DNA from: an uncultured bacterium
Lineage (GTDB): Bacteria > Patescibacteriota > Patescibacteriia > CAIQCM01
Assembly (NCBI GenBank): GCA_903870305.1
Contig: CAIQCM010000119.1
Location: 1-13,531, forward strand
Direction: 5' to 3'
DNA length: 13,531 nt
Within the stretch, counting starts at the first letter, position 1; the number at the start of each line of letters is the position of its first letter. The notes beneath the pieces were generated by a model. It was not told the DNA's origin, ran no database searches, and saw nothing but the letters and a program-made list of their open reading frames with translations. This document shows positions 5,225-12,096 of the stretch, in pieces. Position numbers and translations under genes: made by a program.

Positions 5225-7762
5225 ATGTTTCAACTAGGCATTGCGCTCCCCGATAATGTTGTAGTCACGCAGAACACAACCATGGCCTGGCTTCCTTGGC
5301 TCATCATTATTGTTGCGGCTTATTTTGTTGTTTTCGCCGCACTGCTCGTTGCGCGTCGCATTTTGCGCAAACAGCATCGCGAGGCAAAGGGGTTTAAGAA
5401 GGTCGTGCTCTTGGTCACCGTTCCCAAAGAAGCGGCAGACGTGAGCACGCAGGGGAACAAAGAAGCGACAAGCGCCGAAATAAAAGAAAAGATCGGCGCC
5501 GCTGAGTCGCTTTTTGCCGCGTTGGGCGGCCTTTCGCCGGAGAAGGGAATACGGGCATGGTTTGTTGGTCGCGAAGACGAAGTGTCGTTCGAGGTTGTTA
5601 TGCACGAAGGCCTTATTCATTTTTATGTCGCCATGCCCGAGCGCTTGCGCGACCTTCTCGAGGAGCAGATCCACGCCAATTATCCGCACGCCGACATCGA
5701 GGAGGCCGACGACTACAACATTTTTACGCCCAGCGGCTCGATTGCGGGCGCGTGGATGGTTTTTAAGCGACCTTCATATTTCCCGATCAAGACCTATCAA
5801 AAACAAGAGATCGATCCGCTTTCGAATATCACGAACGCGCTTGCGACCATCGCCGTGCCCGACGGCGCCGCCATTCAGCTTGTCGTGCGCGCGGCGCCAA
5901 GCGGCTGGCGCAAGATGGCAGTGAAGATCGCGAGCGCCATGCAGCAAGGCAAGTCGCTTGCCGAGGCCACGCAAAAGGCCAAAGGCGGACTCGGCGAATT
6001 TGCGCGCCAGCTTTCAGCCAAGCCAAAAACCAAAGGCGAACCCTCGGTCGAACGCAAACTCACGCCGCTTGAAGAAGAAATGGTCAAAGGGCTTGAGGAA
6101 AAGGCCGCCAAATCCGGCCTGGAAATGAATATCCGCATTGTGGCCGCCGCCTCCAACCAAGAGACGGCCGACAAGCACGTTTCGGACATTGTGAACGCCT
6201 GGAGCCAATTCAACATCTATCAGTATGGCAACAGCTTTCAAAAAGTGACGCCTACCTTTAAAGATACTTTCATTAAGCTGTTCATTTATCGCGGTTTTGA
6301 CGAGCGAAAAAAGATCGTGCTGAACGCCGAAGAAGCGGCCTCGGTCTTTCACTTTCCGGGGCCGTGGATCTCCACGCCGAATATTTATTGGCTCGCCGCC
6401 AGGCACGCCGCGCCGCCGGTCAATATTCCAAAAGAGGGAATTGTTTTGGGTTTTAACGAATACCGTGGCATTGAGACGGTCATAAAGATGAAGCGCTCGG
6501 ATCGGCGGCGGCATGTCTATGTCATTGGTCGGTCCGGTGTTGGAAAAACGGAGGTTATGGTGAATATGGCAATTCAGGATGTACAAAACGGCGAGGGTGT
6601 TTGCGTTGTCGATCCGCACGGCGATTTTGTTGAAAGCGTCTTGCGGCATATTCCGCCGGAGCGCGCCGACGATGTCATTATTTTTGACCCGTCGGACACC
6701 AAGCGTCCGGTCGGCCTTAATATGCTCGAGGCGACGAGCCCGGACCATGTTGACATGGCCGTTCAAGAGATGATCGCCATTTTCTACGAACTTTTCCCGC
6801 CGGAAATGATCGGTCCGGCGTTTGAACACAACATGCGCAACGTCATGCTGACCCTCATGGCGGACCTGGAGAACCCCGGTACGATCGCCGAAATACCGCG
6901 CATGTTCTCGGATAAGGAGTTTGCCGAGTCATGGATCAAGAAGGTCAAGGATCCGGTGGTGCGCGCTTTTTGGGACAAAGAAATGGCCAAGACCTCGGAT
7001 TTCCACAAGTCGGAAATGCTGGGCTACCTTATTTCCAAGGTCGGCCGCTTTGTGGAAAATGAGATGATGCGCAACATCATCGGACAAACCAAGTCCGGCT
7101 TCAACTTTCGCGAGGTGATGGACAAAAAGAAAATTTTGCTTGTCAATTTGTCCAAAGGAAAAACGGGAGATGTGAACGCCAAGCTGTTGGGGCTCATTAT
7201 TGTTTCCAAGCTAACGATGGCCGCGCTGTCGCGCGCCGATGTTCCCGAAGACGAACGAAACGATTTTTACCTCTATATCGACGAGTTCCAAAACTTTATC
7301 ACCGATTCGATCAGCACTATTTTGAGCGAAGCCCGCAAATACAAGCTTAACCTTATTATTGCCCATCAATACATGGGGCAACTTGCTCCAAAAGGGGATA
7401 CAAAGTATCGCGATGCGGTCCTGGGGAACGCCGGTACGATGATGGCTTTCCGGATCGGCATTGAGGACGCGCAAATTTTGGAGAAAGAATTCGCGCCGAC
7501 CTTTAACGCGTACGACCTCGTGAACGTGGCCAAATATACGGCCTATACCAAGCTTTTGATCGAAAATACCGGATCAAAACCGTTTAATATGCAGACCTAC
7601 CCGCCGCGGCCCGGTAACAAAGAACTTGCCGCCGCGGTGAAGCAGCTCTCCCGCCTCAAGTACGGCCGCGATAAGACGATCGTGGAAATGGAGATAATGG
7701 AACGCTCCCAGCTGGGTTCGCCGATTCGCATACCGCCCATGTCCGAAGGTGTGGTAAAATAG
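5225..7762 (+). CDS. VirD4/TraG-type membrane ATPase (type IV secretion coupling-protein family)
   Basis: The protein is 845 aa. A transmembrane helix at about residues 21-45 (LPWLIIIVAAYFVVFAALLV) is followed by basic residues, so the bulk is cytoplasmic. Residues ~60-400 are a less conserved region. The RecA-like motor has Walker A GRSGVGKT at 435-442, the 'VVDPHGDFVESVL' strand typical of TraG/VirD4/HerA relatives, Walker B LYIDEF at 683-688, and a later 'LIIAHQYMGQL' motif. Family members couple ATP hydrolysis to DNA or protein transfer across the inner membrane. The start at 5225 abuts a palindrome and has no Shine-Dalgarno sequence. ATG 5282, just before the membrane helix, is an alternative. 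It lies directly upstream of pilC, where pilus ATPases often sit. It is not PilB/PilT: the GSPII_E signatures are absent. Confidence 0.85.
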   Translation: MFQLGIALPDNVVVTQNTTMAWLPWLIIIVAAYFVVFAALLVARRILRKQHREAKGFKKVVLLVTVPKEAADVSTQGNKEATSAEIKEKIGAAESLFAALGGLSPEKGIRAWFVGREDEVSFEVVMHEGLIHFYVAMPERLRDLLEEQIHANYPHADIEEADDYNIFTPSGSIAGAWMVFKRPSYFPIKTYQKQEIDPLSNITNALATIAVPDGAAIQLVVRAAPSGWRKMAVKIASAMQQGKSLAEATQKAKGGLGEFARQLSAKPKTKGEPSVERKLTPLEEEMVKGLEEKAAKSGLEMNIRIVAAASNQETADKHVSDIVNAWSQFNIYQYGNSFQKVTPTFKDTFIKLFIYRGFDERKKIVLNAEEAASVFHFPGPWISTPNIYWLAARHAAPPVNIPKEGIVLGFNEYRGIETVIKMKRSDRRRHVYVIGRSGVGKTEVMVNMAIQDVQNGEGVCVVDPHGDFVESVLRHIPPERADDVIIFDPSDTKRPVGLNMLEATSPDHVDMAVQEMIAIFYELFPPEMIGPAFEHNMRNVMLTLMADLENPGTIAEIPRMFSDKEFAESWIKKVKDPVVRAFWDKEMAKTSDFHKSEMLGYLISKVGRFVENEMMRNIIGQTKSGFNFREVMDKKKILLVNLSKGKTGDVNAKLLGLIIVSKLTMAALSRADVPEDERNDFYLYIDEFQNFITDSISTILSEARKYKLNLIIAHQYMGQLAPKGDTKYRDAVLGNAGTMMAFRIGIEDAQILEKEFAPTFNAYDLVNVAKYTAYTKLLIENTGSKPFNMQTYPPRPGNKELAAAVKQLSRLKYGRDKTIVEMEIMERSQLGSPIRIPPMSEGVVK

Positions 7763-7764
7763 TT

Positions 7765-7780
7765 GGACGCTGATGCGTCC
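7765..7780 (+). terminator. Hairpin just after the VirD4-like stop codon
   Basis: GGACGC and GCGTCC (6 bp) pair around a TGAT loop, 2 nt after the TAG. TTGG follows, not a T-tract. The hairpin and TTGG spacer match those after the corA-like gene. It is therefore either a weak terminator or a module of the composite repeat element. Confidence 0.5.
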
Positions 7781-7785
7781 TTGGA

Positions 7786-7882
7786 TCGTTGCTAATATAC
7801 GAATTGATACGAATATGACTAATGCGCTACGAATTCGTATTGGATTCGCTATATTCGTATCAATTAGTATATTAGCATCGAG
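7786..7882. repeat. AT-rich long inverted repeat, core of composite element copy 2
   Basis: The arms 7790-7816 and 7851-7877 (27 nt) pair with a single mismatch. The ends match copy 1: GCTAATATACGAAT on the left and GTATATTAGCATCGAG on the right. The centre holds the 12-nt palindrome TACGAATTCGTA (7828-7839). With the flanking hairpins at 7765-7780 and 7885-7902 it makes a 138-bp unit filling most of the space between the VirD4-like gene and pilC. Confidence 0.88.
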
Positions 7883-7884
7883 TC

Positions 7885-7902
7885 GCTGCCGCAAAAGGCA
7901 GC
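7885..7902. repeat. GC-rich hairpin at the pilC-proximal end of the composite element
   Basis: GCTGCC and GGCAGC pair (6 bp) around GCAAAA. On the minus strand the loop reads TTTTGC and the hairpin is joined through GA to CTCGATGCTAATATAC. At the cysS end of copy 1 the equivalent hairpin is joined through GT to the same sequence. TACAAT, a possible -10 for pilC (7903-7908), follows directly. Confidence 0.6.
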
Positions 7903-7927
7903 TACAATAACGTAATCAAAAAATAGC

Positions 7928-9142
7928 ATGCCCGAATTTCTATACAAAGCGCGCGAGGCGGACGGTAAGACGGTTGAAGGCATTGTTGAGGCGTTTTCCG
8001 TAAGCGATGCCTCGACGGTTTTAAGCGACCGTCAGCTTAACGTTATCACGCTCGTGCCGCGCCAGAAGAGAAAGATCTACGAAGTGCCGCTCGAGTCATT
8101 CTTTTCCGGCATCAAAAAACGCGACATCGTGGTTTTCTCGCGACAGCTCGCGGTGCTGGTCTCGGCGAACGTCAGCATTGTCCAGTCGCTGCGCACGGTG
8201 GCCAAGCAAACGAGCAATGAAAAATTGCGCGCCATGGTGGGGGATGCGGCCAACGACGTTGAAGCCGGCGGACGCTTGTCGGCGGCGCTCGCGAAAAATG
8301 CCAAGGCCTTTAGTTCGTTCTATACCAACATGATCAGGAGCGGTGAGACCTCGGGACAGATCGAGCAAGTGCTCAATTATCTGGCCGACCAGATGGAAAA
8401 GGACTACGACCTGATCTCCAAGGTCAAGGGCTCGATGTATTATCCGGCCTTCATCATTGTCGCGATGCTTGGCATCGGCTTTGCGATGATGGCCTTTGTC
8501 GTGCCTCAACTGACCGCCTCGCTCATTGAGGCCGGCGGCACGTTGCCGTGGCCGACTCAGTTGCTTATTGCGGTTAGTAATTTCTTCAAAAATTTTTGGT
8601 GGGCGATGATAATTGCAGTCGTCGCCGCAGTCGTCGCCGGCGTTTGGTATTTGGGGACGCCGGAAGGCAAGCGCCGATACGACTACATCACCTTGCGGCT
8701 TCCCATCTTTGGCGGCATCTTTCAGCGCCTCGCCGTGGTGCGCATGGTGCGCAGCATGAAGACGCTCTTGGACGGCGGCGTTGACGCGGTTTCGGCCCTG
8801 GAAGTGACGGCCGACGTGGTGGGAAACGAGGTTTACCGCGACATCATTCTCCAAACCGTCAAAGAAGTTCGCGACGGCCGGCCGCTTTCCACGGTTTTCT
8901 TAAAGCACCCGCGATCAGTGCCCCCCATGGTGAGCCAAATGTTCGAAGTTGGCGAAGAGACGGGCCGGCTTTCGGAGATCTTGGAACGCTTGGCCGACTT
9001 TTACGGTCGCGAGATCGAGAACCTGATCGGCGGTCTTGTCACGCTTATCGAGCCGGTCATCATTCTGATCCTCGGCGCCGGCGTGTTGCTCATGGTCGCC
9101 GCCATCGTTCTTCCCATGTTCGCGCTGGACAATCAGTATTAG
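7928..9142 (+). CDS. pilC: Type IV pilus inner-membrane platform protein PilC
   Basis: The protein is 404 aa, the usual PilC/GspF length. It has two T2SSF domains. The first runs from about residue 70 (FSRQLAVLVSANVSIVQSL) to 205 and contains the 'MIRSGETSGQIEQVL' signature. The second runs from about 270 to 400 and has the parallel 'MFEVGEETGRLSEILERLADFYGREIE' stretch. Transmembrane helices are at ~170-195, ~220-240 and ~375-400. PilC is the integral membrane platform that the assembly and retraction ATPases turn. The N-terminal MPEFLYKAREADGKTVEG is the standard start of the family, so ATG 7928 is well supported. No Shine-Dalgarno sequence is seen. TACAAT at 7903-7908 may be its -10. The two pilin genes follow downstream. 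Confidence 0.95.
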   Translation: MPEFLYKAREADGKTVEGIVEAFSVSDASTVLSDRQLNVITLVPRQKRKIYEVPLESFFSGIKKRDIVVFSRQLAVLVSANVSIVQSLRTVAKQTSNEKLRAMVGDAANDVEAGGRLSAALAKNAKAFSSFYTNMIRSGETSGQIEQVLNYLADQMEKDYDLISKVKGSMYYPAFIIVAMLGIGFAMMAFVVPQLTASLIEAGGTLPWPTQLLIAVSNFFKNFWWAMIIAVVAAVVAGVWYLGTPEGKRRYDYITLRLPIFGGIFQRLAVVRMVRSMKTLLDGGVDAVSALEVTADVVGNEVYRDIILQTVKEVRDGRPLSTVFLKHPRSVPPMVSQMFEVGEETGRLSEILERLADFYGREIENLIGGLVTLIEPVIILILGAGVLLMVAAIVLPMFALDNQY

Positions 9143-9160
9143 CGGCTGACGTGCGGGACA

Positions 9161-9169
9161 TGGTATAAT
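9161..9169 (+). promoter_or_regulatory. Extended -10 promoter of pilin gene 1
   Basis: TGGTATAAT is a perfect extended -10. No convincing -35 lies at 16-18 bp. The predicted start near 9176 gives a 5' leader of about 100 nt. Confidence 0.75.
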
Positions 9170-9188
9170 CCTAGAAGCAAATCAAAGA

Positions 9189-9230
9189 GCTGTGGAAAAG
9201 TCGCTTTGCGTTCATCCAGCTGGAAACGTT
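9189..9230 (+). promoter_or_regulatory. Conserved leader block of pilin gene 1
   Basis: GCTGTGGAAAAGT (9189-9201), TTTGCG (9205-9210) and TGGAAACG (9221-9228) recur in the same order and almost the same spacing upstream of pilin gene 2 (10011-10051). Between the blocks the sequence differs. TCCAGCTGGA (9215-9224) is a local palindrome. The function is unknown. The block may be duplication residue, an RNA regulatory element or a protein-binding site. Confidence 0.55.
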
Positions 9231-9276
9231 AAACGAACGGATCTACAGCGAACGATTTCAGAAAGGGGGTAACAAA

Positions 9277-9852
9277 ATGAAGAACTTGTCAAAGAAAGGT
9301 TTCACGCTCGTAGAGCTTTTGGTGGTCATTTCCATCATTGCTTTGCTTTCGACCATCGCCGCCGTTTCGTTGGGTTCCGCCCGCACCAAAGCGCGCGACA
9401 CCACACGTATTGCCACGATGAAGCAGCTTGCCACCGGATTAGAGCAATTCTACTCCGACAAAGGCGGTTATCCTGCGGCAAACCACGCCTCCAGCACCGT
9501 CGCGACCTACGCGATCGGTGGAAACGTCCTGTGTGCGGCAACCACAAGAGGTATGACTACGGATATATATACCAACTCTTGCACCGGCACCGCCTACACG
9601 ACTATTCCGGCGTATCCGACCCCGGTTCCGGGCGGCGGTACGACGCTGGGAACTTGTCCCGCTACGGGATTCCCATTTGCGAACGCCTCAACCGCAGTTG
9701 CTAATTACTGCTACGGTTCCGATACGGCCTATACGTCGGCGACCGCCTATGCGACCACCTACCAGATATTGTGGCAAATTGAGAGTGCCGCCAATAACCC
9801 GCTGGGCGGGGCCAAGTGTATGACCTCCCCGTCGGGAGTCATCTGTCAATAA
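9277..9852 (+). CDS. Type IV pilin, copy 1 (major-pilin-like)
   Basis: The protein is 191 aa. A short basic leader MKNLSKKG is followed by the class III prepilin signature: cleavage after G8, F9 as methylated residue, E13 at +5, and a hydrophobic helix to about residue 36. The globular domain has 'ATMKQLATGLEQFYSDKGGYP', typical of type IV pilins and GspG-like proteins, a Thr/Pro/Gly-rich variable middle and a conserved C-terminus ending PSGVICQ. Six cysteines, all in the exported domain, suggest three disulfides. A strong Shine-Dalgarno sequence (GAAAGGGGG) lies 7 nt before the ATG. The gene has its own promoter, leader and terminator, consistent with a highly expressed fibre subunit. It is a tandem duplicate of the 10091 gene. 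Confidence 0.93.
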   Translation: MKNLSKKGFTLVELLVVISIIALLSTIAAVSLGSARTKARDTTRIATMKQLATGLEQFYSDKGGYPAANHASSTVATYAIGGNVLCAATTRGMTTDIYTNSCTGTAYTTIPAYPTPVPGGGTTLGTCPATGFPFANASTAVANYCYGSDTAYTSATAYATTYQILWQIESAANNPLGGAKCMTSPSGVICQ

Positions 9853-9871
9853 TCCCTCCCAAAAAGAAAAG

Positions 9872-9910
9872 CGCCGTGGTATCATGGAAGCATGATCACG
9901 GCGTTTTTTT
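9872..9910 (+). terminator. Terminator of pilin gene 1
   Basis: CGCCGTG (9872-9878) pairs with CACGGCG (9897-9903). A GT bulge follows, then ATCATG pairs with CATGAT around a GAAG loop, and seven T come after (9904-9910). It is homologous to the terminator after pilin gene 2. The inner base pair differs compensatorily (G-C here, A-T there), which supports selection on the fold. Confidence 0.9.
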
Positions 9911-10035
9911 GTATTTACATGTTTCGTTCTATCTTCCACAACAAAAAGTATTGTGGTATAATTAAAAACTTCATAATCGGATATGTCGAAATGTTCTCAA
10001 CAATTAAAGGGCTGTGGAAAAGTTTTTGCGGTTAA
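9892..10035 (+). pseudogene. Vestigial copy of the pilD start (47-codon ORF)
   Basis: ATG 9892 begins MITAFF, exactly as the real pilD at 10703, and lies 7 nt after the same TGGTATCAT box. It then diverges into an unrelated, poorly coding run that spans the pilin gene 2 promoter and part of its leader, ending at TAA 10033. The simplest reading is that the duplicated segment included the first bases of pilD and that this copy codes for nothing useful. Confidence 0.4.
9954..9962 (+). promoter_or_regulatory. Extended -10 promoter of pilin gene 2
   Basis: TGGTATAAT, identical to the pilin gene 1 box. No good -35 is visible. It predicts a leader of about 120 nt. Confidence 0.72.
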
Positions 10036-10051
10036 CCGTTTGGAAACGGTT
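10011..10051 (+). promoter_or_regulatory. Conserved leader block of pilin gene 2
   Basis: GCTGTGGAAAAGT (10011-10023), TTTGCG (10025-10030) and TGGAAACG (10041-10048) match the pilin gene 1 leader. Here AACCGTTT (10034-10041) and AAACGGTT (10044-10051) also form a perfect inverted repeat that copy 1 lacks. Position and order suggest a shared regulatory role, but the fold is not conserved. Confidence 0.55.
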
Positions 10052-10090
10052 ACATTTTCATCCGTCGCGAACGAATTTATAAACAAAACT

Positions 10091-10663
10091 ATGAAAATTG
10101 AAATTTTAACCAAGAAAGGTTTCACGCTCGTAGAGCTTTTGGTGGTCATCTCCATCATTGCTTTGCTCTCGACCATCGCCGCTGTTTCGTTGGGTTCCGC
10201 CCGCACCAAAGCGCGCGACACCACACGCATTGCCACGATGAAGCAGCTTGCCACCGGATTGGAGCAATTCTACTCCGACAAAGGCGGTTATCCTCCGACA
10301 AACGGCGCCACCACAGCGACTTATGCGATCGGTGGAAATGTGCTGTGTGCGGCAACCACCAGAGCTACCGACACTGATATATATAAAACCTCTTGTGTCG
10401 GCACCGCCTACACGACCGTTCCGGCGTATCCTATCCCGATTCCGGGCGGCGGTACGACCCGAGATGCCTGTCCGACCGGCGGAACCTTTCCATGGGCCGC
10501 TGGCAGCGTGGTTGGAAATTACTGCTATGGTTCAGATACGGCCTATGCCGCCGGCGCCTATGCGACGACCTACCAGATATTGTGGGAGCTGGAATCGGCC
10601 AGCAGCAACCCGCTTGGCGGAACCAGGTGCATCAGCTCCCCGTCGGGAGTCATCTGCTCATAA
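10091..10663 (+). CDS. Type IV pilin, copy 2 (major-pilin-like)
   Basis: The protein is 190 aa from ATG 10091. The leader is MKIEILTKKG, cleavage is after G10, and E15 is at +5. Over 61 codons (10112-10294) it is identical in protein to copy 1, with five silent differences. The middle (residues ~70-160) diverges, and the C-terminus (PLGG-PSGVIC) is again close. It has six cysteines at matching places. An upstream in-frame ATG (9983) is rejected because the extra segment is the conserved non-coding leader shared with copy 1. Unlike copy 1, no Shine-Dalgarno sequence precedes this start, so translation may be weaker. The pair could be alternative fibre subunits or a major and an accessory subunit. 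Confidence 0.9.
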   Translation: MKIEILTKKGFTLVELLVVISIIALLSTIAAVSLGSARTKARDTTRIATMKQLATGLEQFYSDKGGYPPTNGATTATYAIGGNVLCAATTRATDTDIYKTSCVGTAYTTVPAYPIPIPGGGTTRDACPTGGTFPWAAGSVVGNYCYGSDTAYAAGAYATTYQILWELESASSNPLGGTRCISSPSGVICS

Positions 10664-10682
10664 TCCCTCCCAAAAATAAAAG

Positions 10683-10719
10683 CGCCGTGGTATCATAGTC
10701 ATATGATCACGGCGTTTTT
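10683..10719 (+). terminator. Terminator of pilin gene 2, overlapping the pilD start
   Basis: CGCCGTG (10683-10689) pairs with CACGGCG (10708-10714). After a GT bulge, ATCATA pairs with TATGAT around GTCA, then five T follow (10715-10719). The right arm contains the ATG and first codons (Met-Ile-Thr-Ala) of pilD. The T-tract codes for Phe. Confidence 0.82.
10688..10696 (+). promoter_or_regulatory. Putative pilD promoter embedded in the terminator stem
   Basis: TGGTATCAT is an extended -10 with one deviation. Its last base is 7 nt before the ATG at 10703, the same spacing as at the two leaderless starts near 4640. Its ATCAT part pairs with the ATGAT of the start codon in the hairpin. No good -35 is seen. 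Confidence 0.5.
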
Positions 10720-11485
10720 CGTATTCTTTTTCGGGGCTTGCGTCGGGAGTTTTTCCTCGGCGTGGCTTTATCGCGCGCGCCACGGCGGCTCGATCGTGAC
10801 CGGGCGGTCGGAATGCACTTCTTGCCATAAGCGATTGCAGGCGATCGATCTTATCCCCATCGTGAGCCAGCTCATTTGCCGCAGCCGTTGCCGCTATTGC
10901 AAAACGAAGTTTAGCTGGTCGTATATGGCGCTTGAGCTTGGCATGGGCGCGGCTTTTTTGGGCGCTTATTACCACTATTGCGGTTTTGGCCTGATGTGTT
11001 CCGGTTCGAGCCAGAATTTTTTTATGGCAATGCGCCTTGCATTTTTCTTGGTTTTTTTGGCGCTTGTTTTCATTTACGACGCTCGCTACGGCGAGATACC
11101 CGATGCGTTCTCAATCACCGGCGGCCTTGTCGCGCTCACGGCTAATATCTTTATGAAGCCGGGCGACTGGATGTGGTATTTGCTTGCGGCCGCTTTCGGC
11201 GCCGCCTTCTTCGGCGCTCAGTACGTTCTTTCGCGCGGGAAGTGGGTGGGGGACGGCGATATTTTATTGGGCGCCATGGTGGGCGCTATGGTCGGCTGGC
11301 CGTTCGTCATCGTTTCGATCTTTTCATCATACGTTCTTGGTCTTGTCTTTGTTTTTTCTTTGATGATTCTAAAAAGGAAAAAACTTGACGACACCATTCC
11401 CATGGGACCGCTTTTGGCCCTCGGCGCCGCGGCCGTGCTTATCTTGCCTCTAAGTTTTTTTCCGTTCTTCTGGTATGCGTGGTAG
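10703..11485 (+). CDS. pilD: Prepilin leader peptidase / N-methyltransferase
   Basis: The protein is 260 aa, an integral membrane aspartic protease that cuts prepilin leaders and N-methylates the new N-terminus. The N-terminal domain has the zinc-type tetracysteine motif CTSC (around residue 32-35) and CRYC (around 66-69). The first catalytic Asp is in 'FIYDARYGEIPD' (around 126) and the second is in GDGDILLG (around 190). Several hydrophobic helices follow one another to the C-terminus. The sequence starts MITAFFVFFFGACVGSF, the usual family start, so ATG 10703 is right although it lies inside the pilin terminator. It is first in an operon with the minor pilins and overlaps the next gene by 11 nt. 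It may be read from a leaderless mRNA. Confidence 0.95.
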   Translation: MITAFFVFFFGACVGSFSSAWLYRARHGGSIVTGRSECTSCHKRLQAIDLIPIVSQLICRSRCRYCKTKFSWSYMALELGMGAAFLGAYYHYCGFGLMCSGSSQNFFMAMRLAFFLVFLALVFIYDARYGEIPDAFSITGGLVALTANIFMKPGDWMWYLLAAAFGAAFFGAQYVLSRGKWVGDGDILLGAMVGAMVGWPFVIVSIFSSYVLGLVFVFSLMILKRKKLDDTIPMGPLLALGAAAVLILPLSFFPFFWYAW

Positions 11486-12095
11486 AAAGGCCTTTACGCT
11501 CATTGAAGTGCTGGTCGTTTGCACGATCTTTGCAATGCTTTCAGTTGTCGATATCATCGATTACCGTCGCGCCGATCGCAATCGCCGGCTCTCCGGCGCG
11601 GCCGACGAAATGGCTTCGCGCATTAAGCAAGCGCAGGGTCTGGCTTACGCGAACGCCAAACAGCTTATTTGTTCGACCGACAACAAGGTCTGCTTATCCG
11701 GCTCGGCCTGCGACGCTTCGTTTCCAACCAATTGCGTGAGCCAGTACGTCACCCGTTACGGCGTGCGGTTTGACACCGACGGCAGCAATAACAAATACAT
11801 GATCGGCGCCGATTATTCTTCGTTTGGCAGTTTCACGGTGGGCGAGGCCATTCCCAGCGGAACGGTCACTTTGCCTTCCGGCATTACCATGAGTTCGATC
11901 ACGAGCGCGGACAATCCGCCGACGAGGTCGGCGACCCTATACGACCTCAATTTCATTTACGATTCGACCAACGCGTCTCCGTTCATCACTTGCTCGTCGA
12001 ATTGCCTCACGACCGTCGTGTTGAAGGACGCCCAGACGAACGCTACCAAGACCGTGACGGTGCAAAAGCGCACCGGCCTTGTCATGGTTCAATAA
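11475..12095 (+). CDS. GspH/FimT-like minor pilin
   Basis: The protein is 206 aa. The prepilin signature is near the N-terminus: MRGRKA then FTLIEVLVV, with cleavage expected after A6 and E11 at +5. The -1 residue is Ala, not the standard Gly. After the hydrophobic helix comes 'ADEMASRIKQAQGLAYANAKQ', the pattern seen in GspH/FimT minor pilins, then a beta-rich domain. Six cysteines lie in the exported domain and a seventh is in the membrane helix. The start overlaps the pilD end by 11 nt and has no Shine-Dalgarno sequence, so translation is probably coupled. The likely role is in the pilus initiation complex or tip, or in DNA binding as for FimT proteins of naturally competent bacteria. That last role is inference only. 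Confidence 0.85.
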   Translation: MRGRKAFTLIEVLVVCTIFAMLSVVDIIDYRRADRNRRLSGAADEMASRIKQAQGLAYANAKQLICSTDNKVCLSGSACDASFPTNCVSQYVTRYGVRFDTDGSNNKYMIGADYSSFGSFTVGEAIPSGTVTLPSGITMSSITSADNPPTRSATLYDLNFIYDSTNASPFITCSSNCLTTVVLKDAQTNATKTVTVQKRTGLVMVQ

Positions 12096-12096
12096 T

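Noticed and set aside
9189..9201. TGTGGAAAA as a DnaA box or replication origin
   Set aside because: One mismatch to the consensus, single sites in pilin leaders, and no box cluster, AT-rich unwinding region or dnaA/dnaN neighbours.
9983..10090. N-terminal extension of pilin gene 2 from ATG 9983
   Set aside because: It translates the conserved leader motifs that are non-coding before pilin gene 1 and would give an implausible 46-residue leader before the cleavage site.
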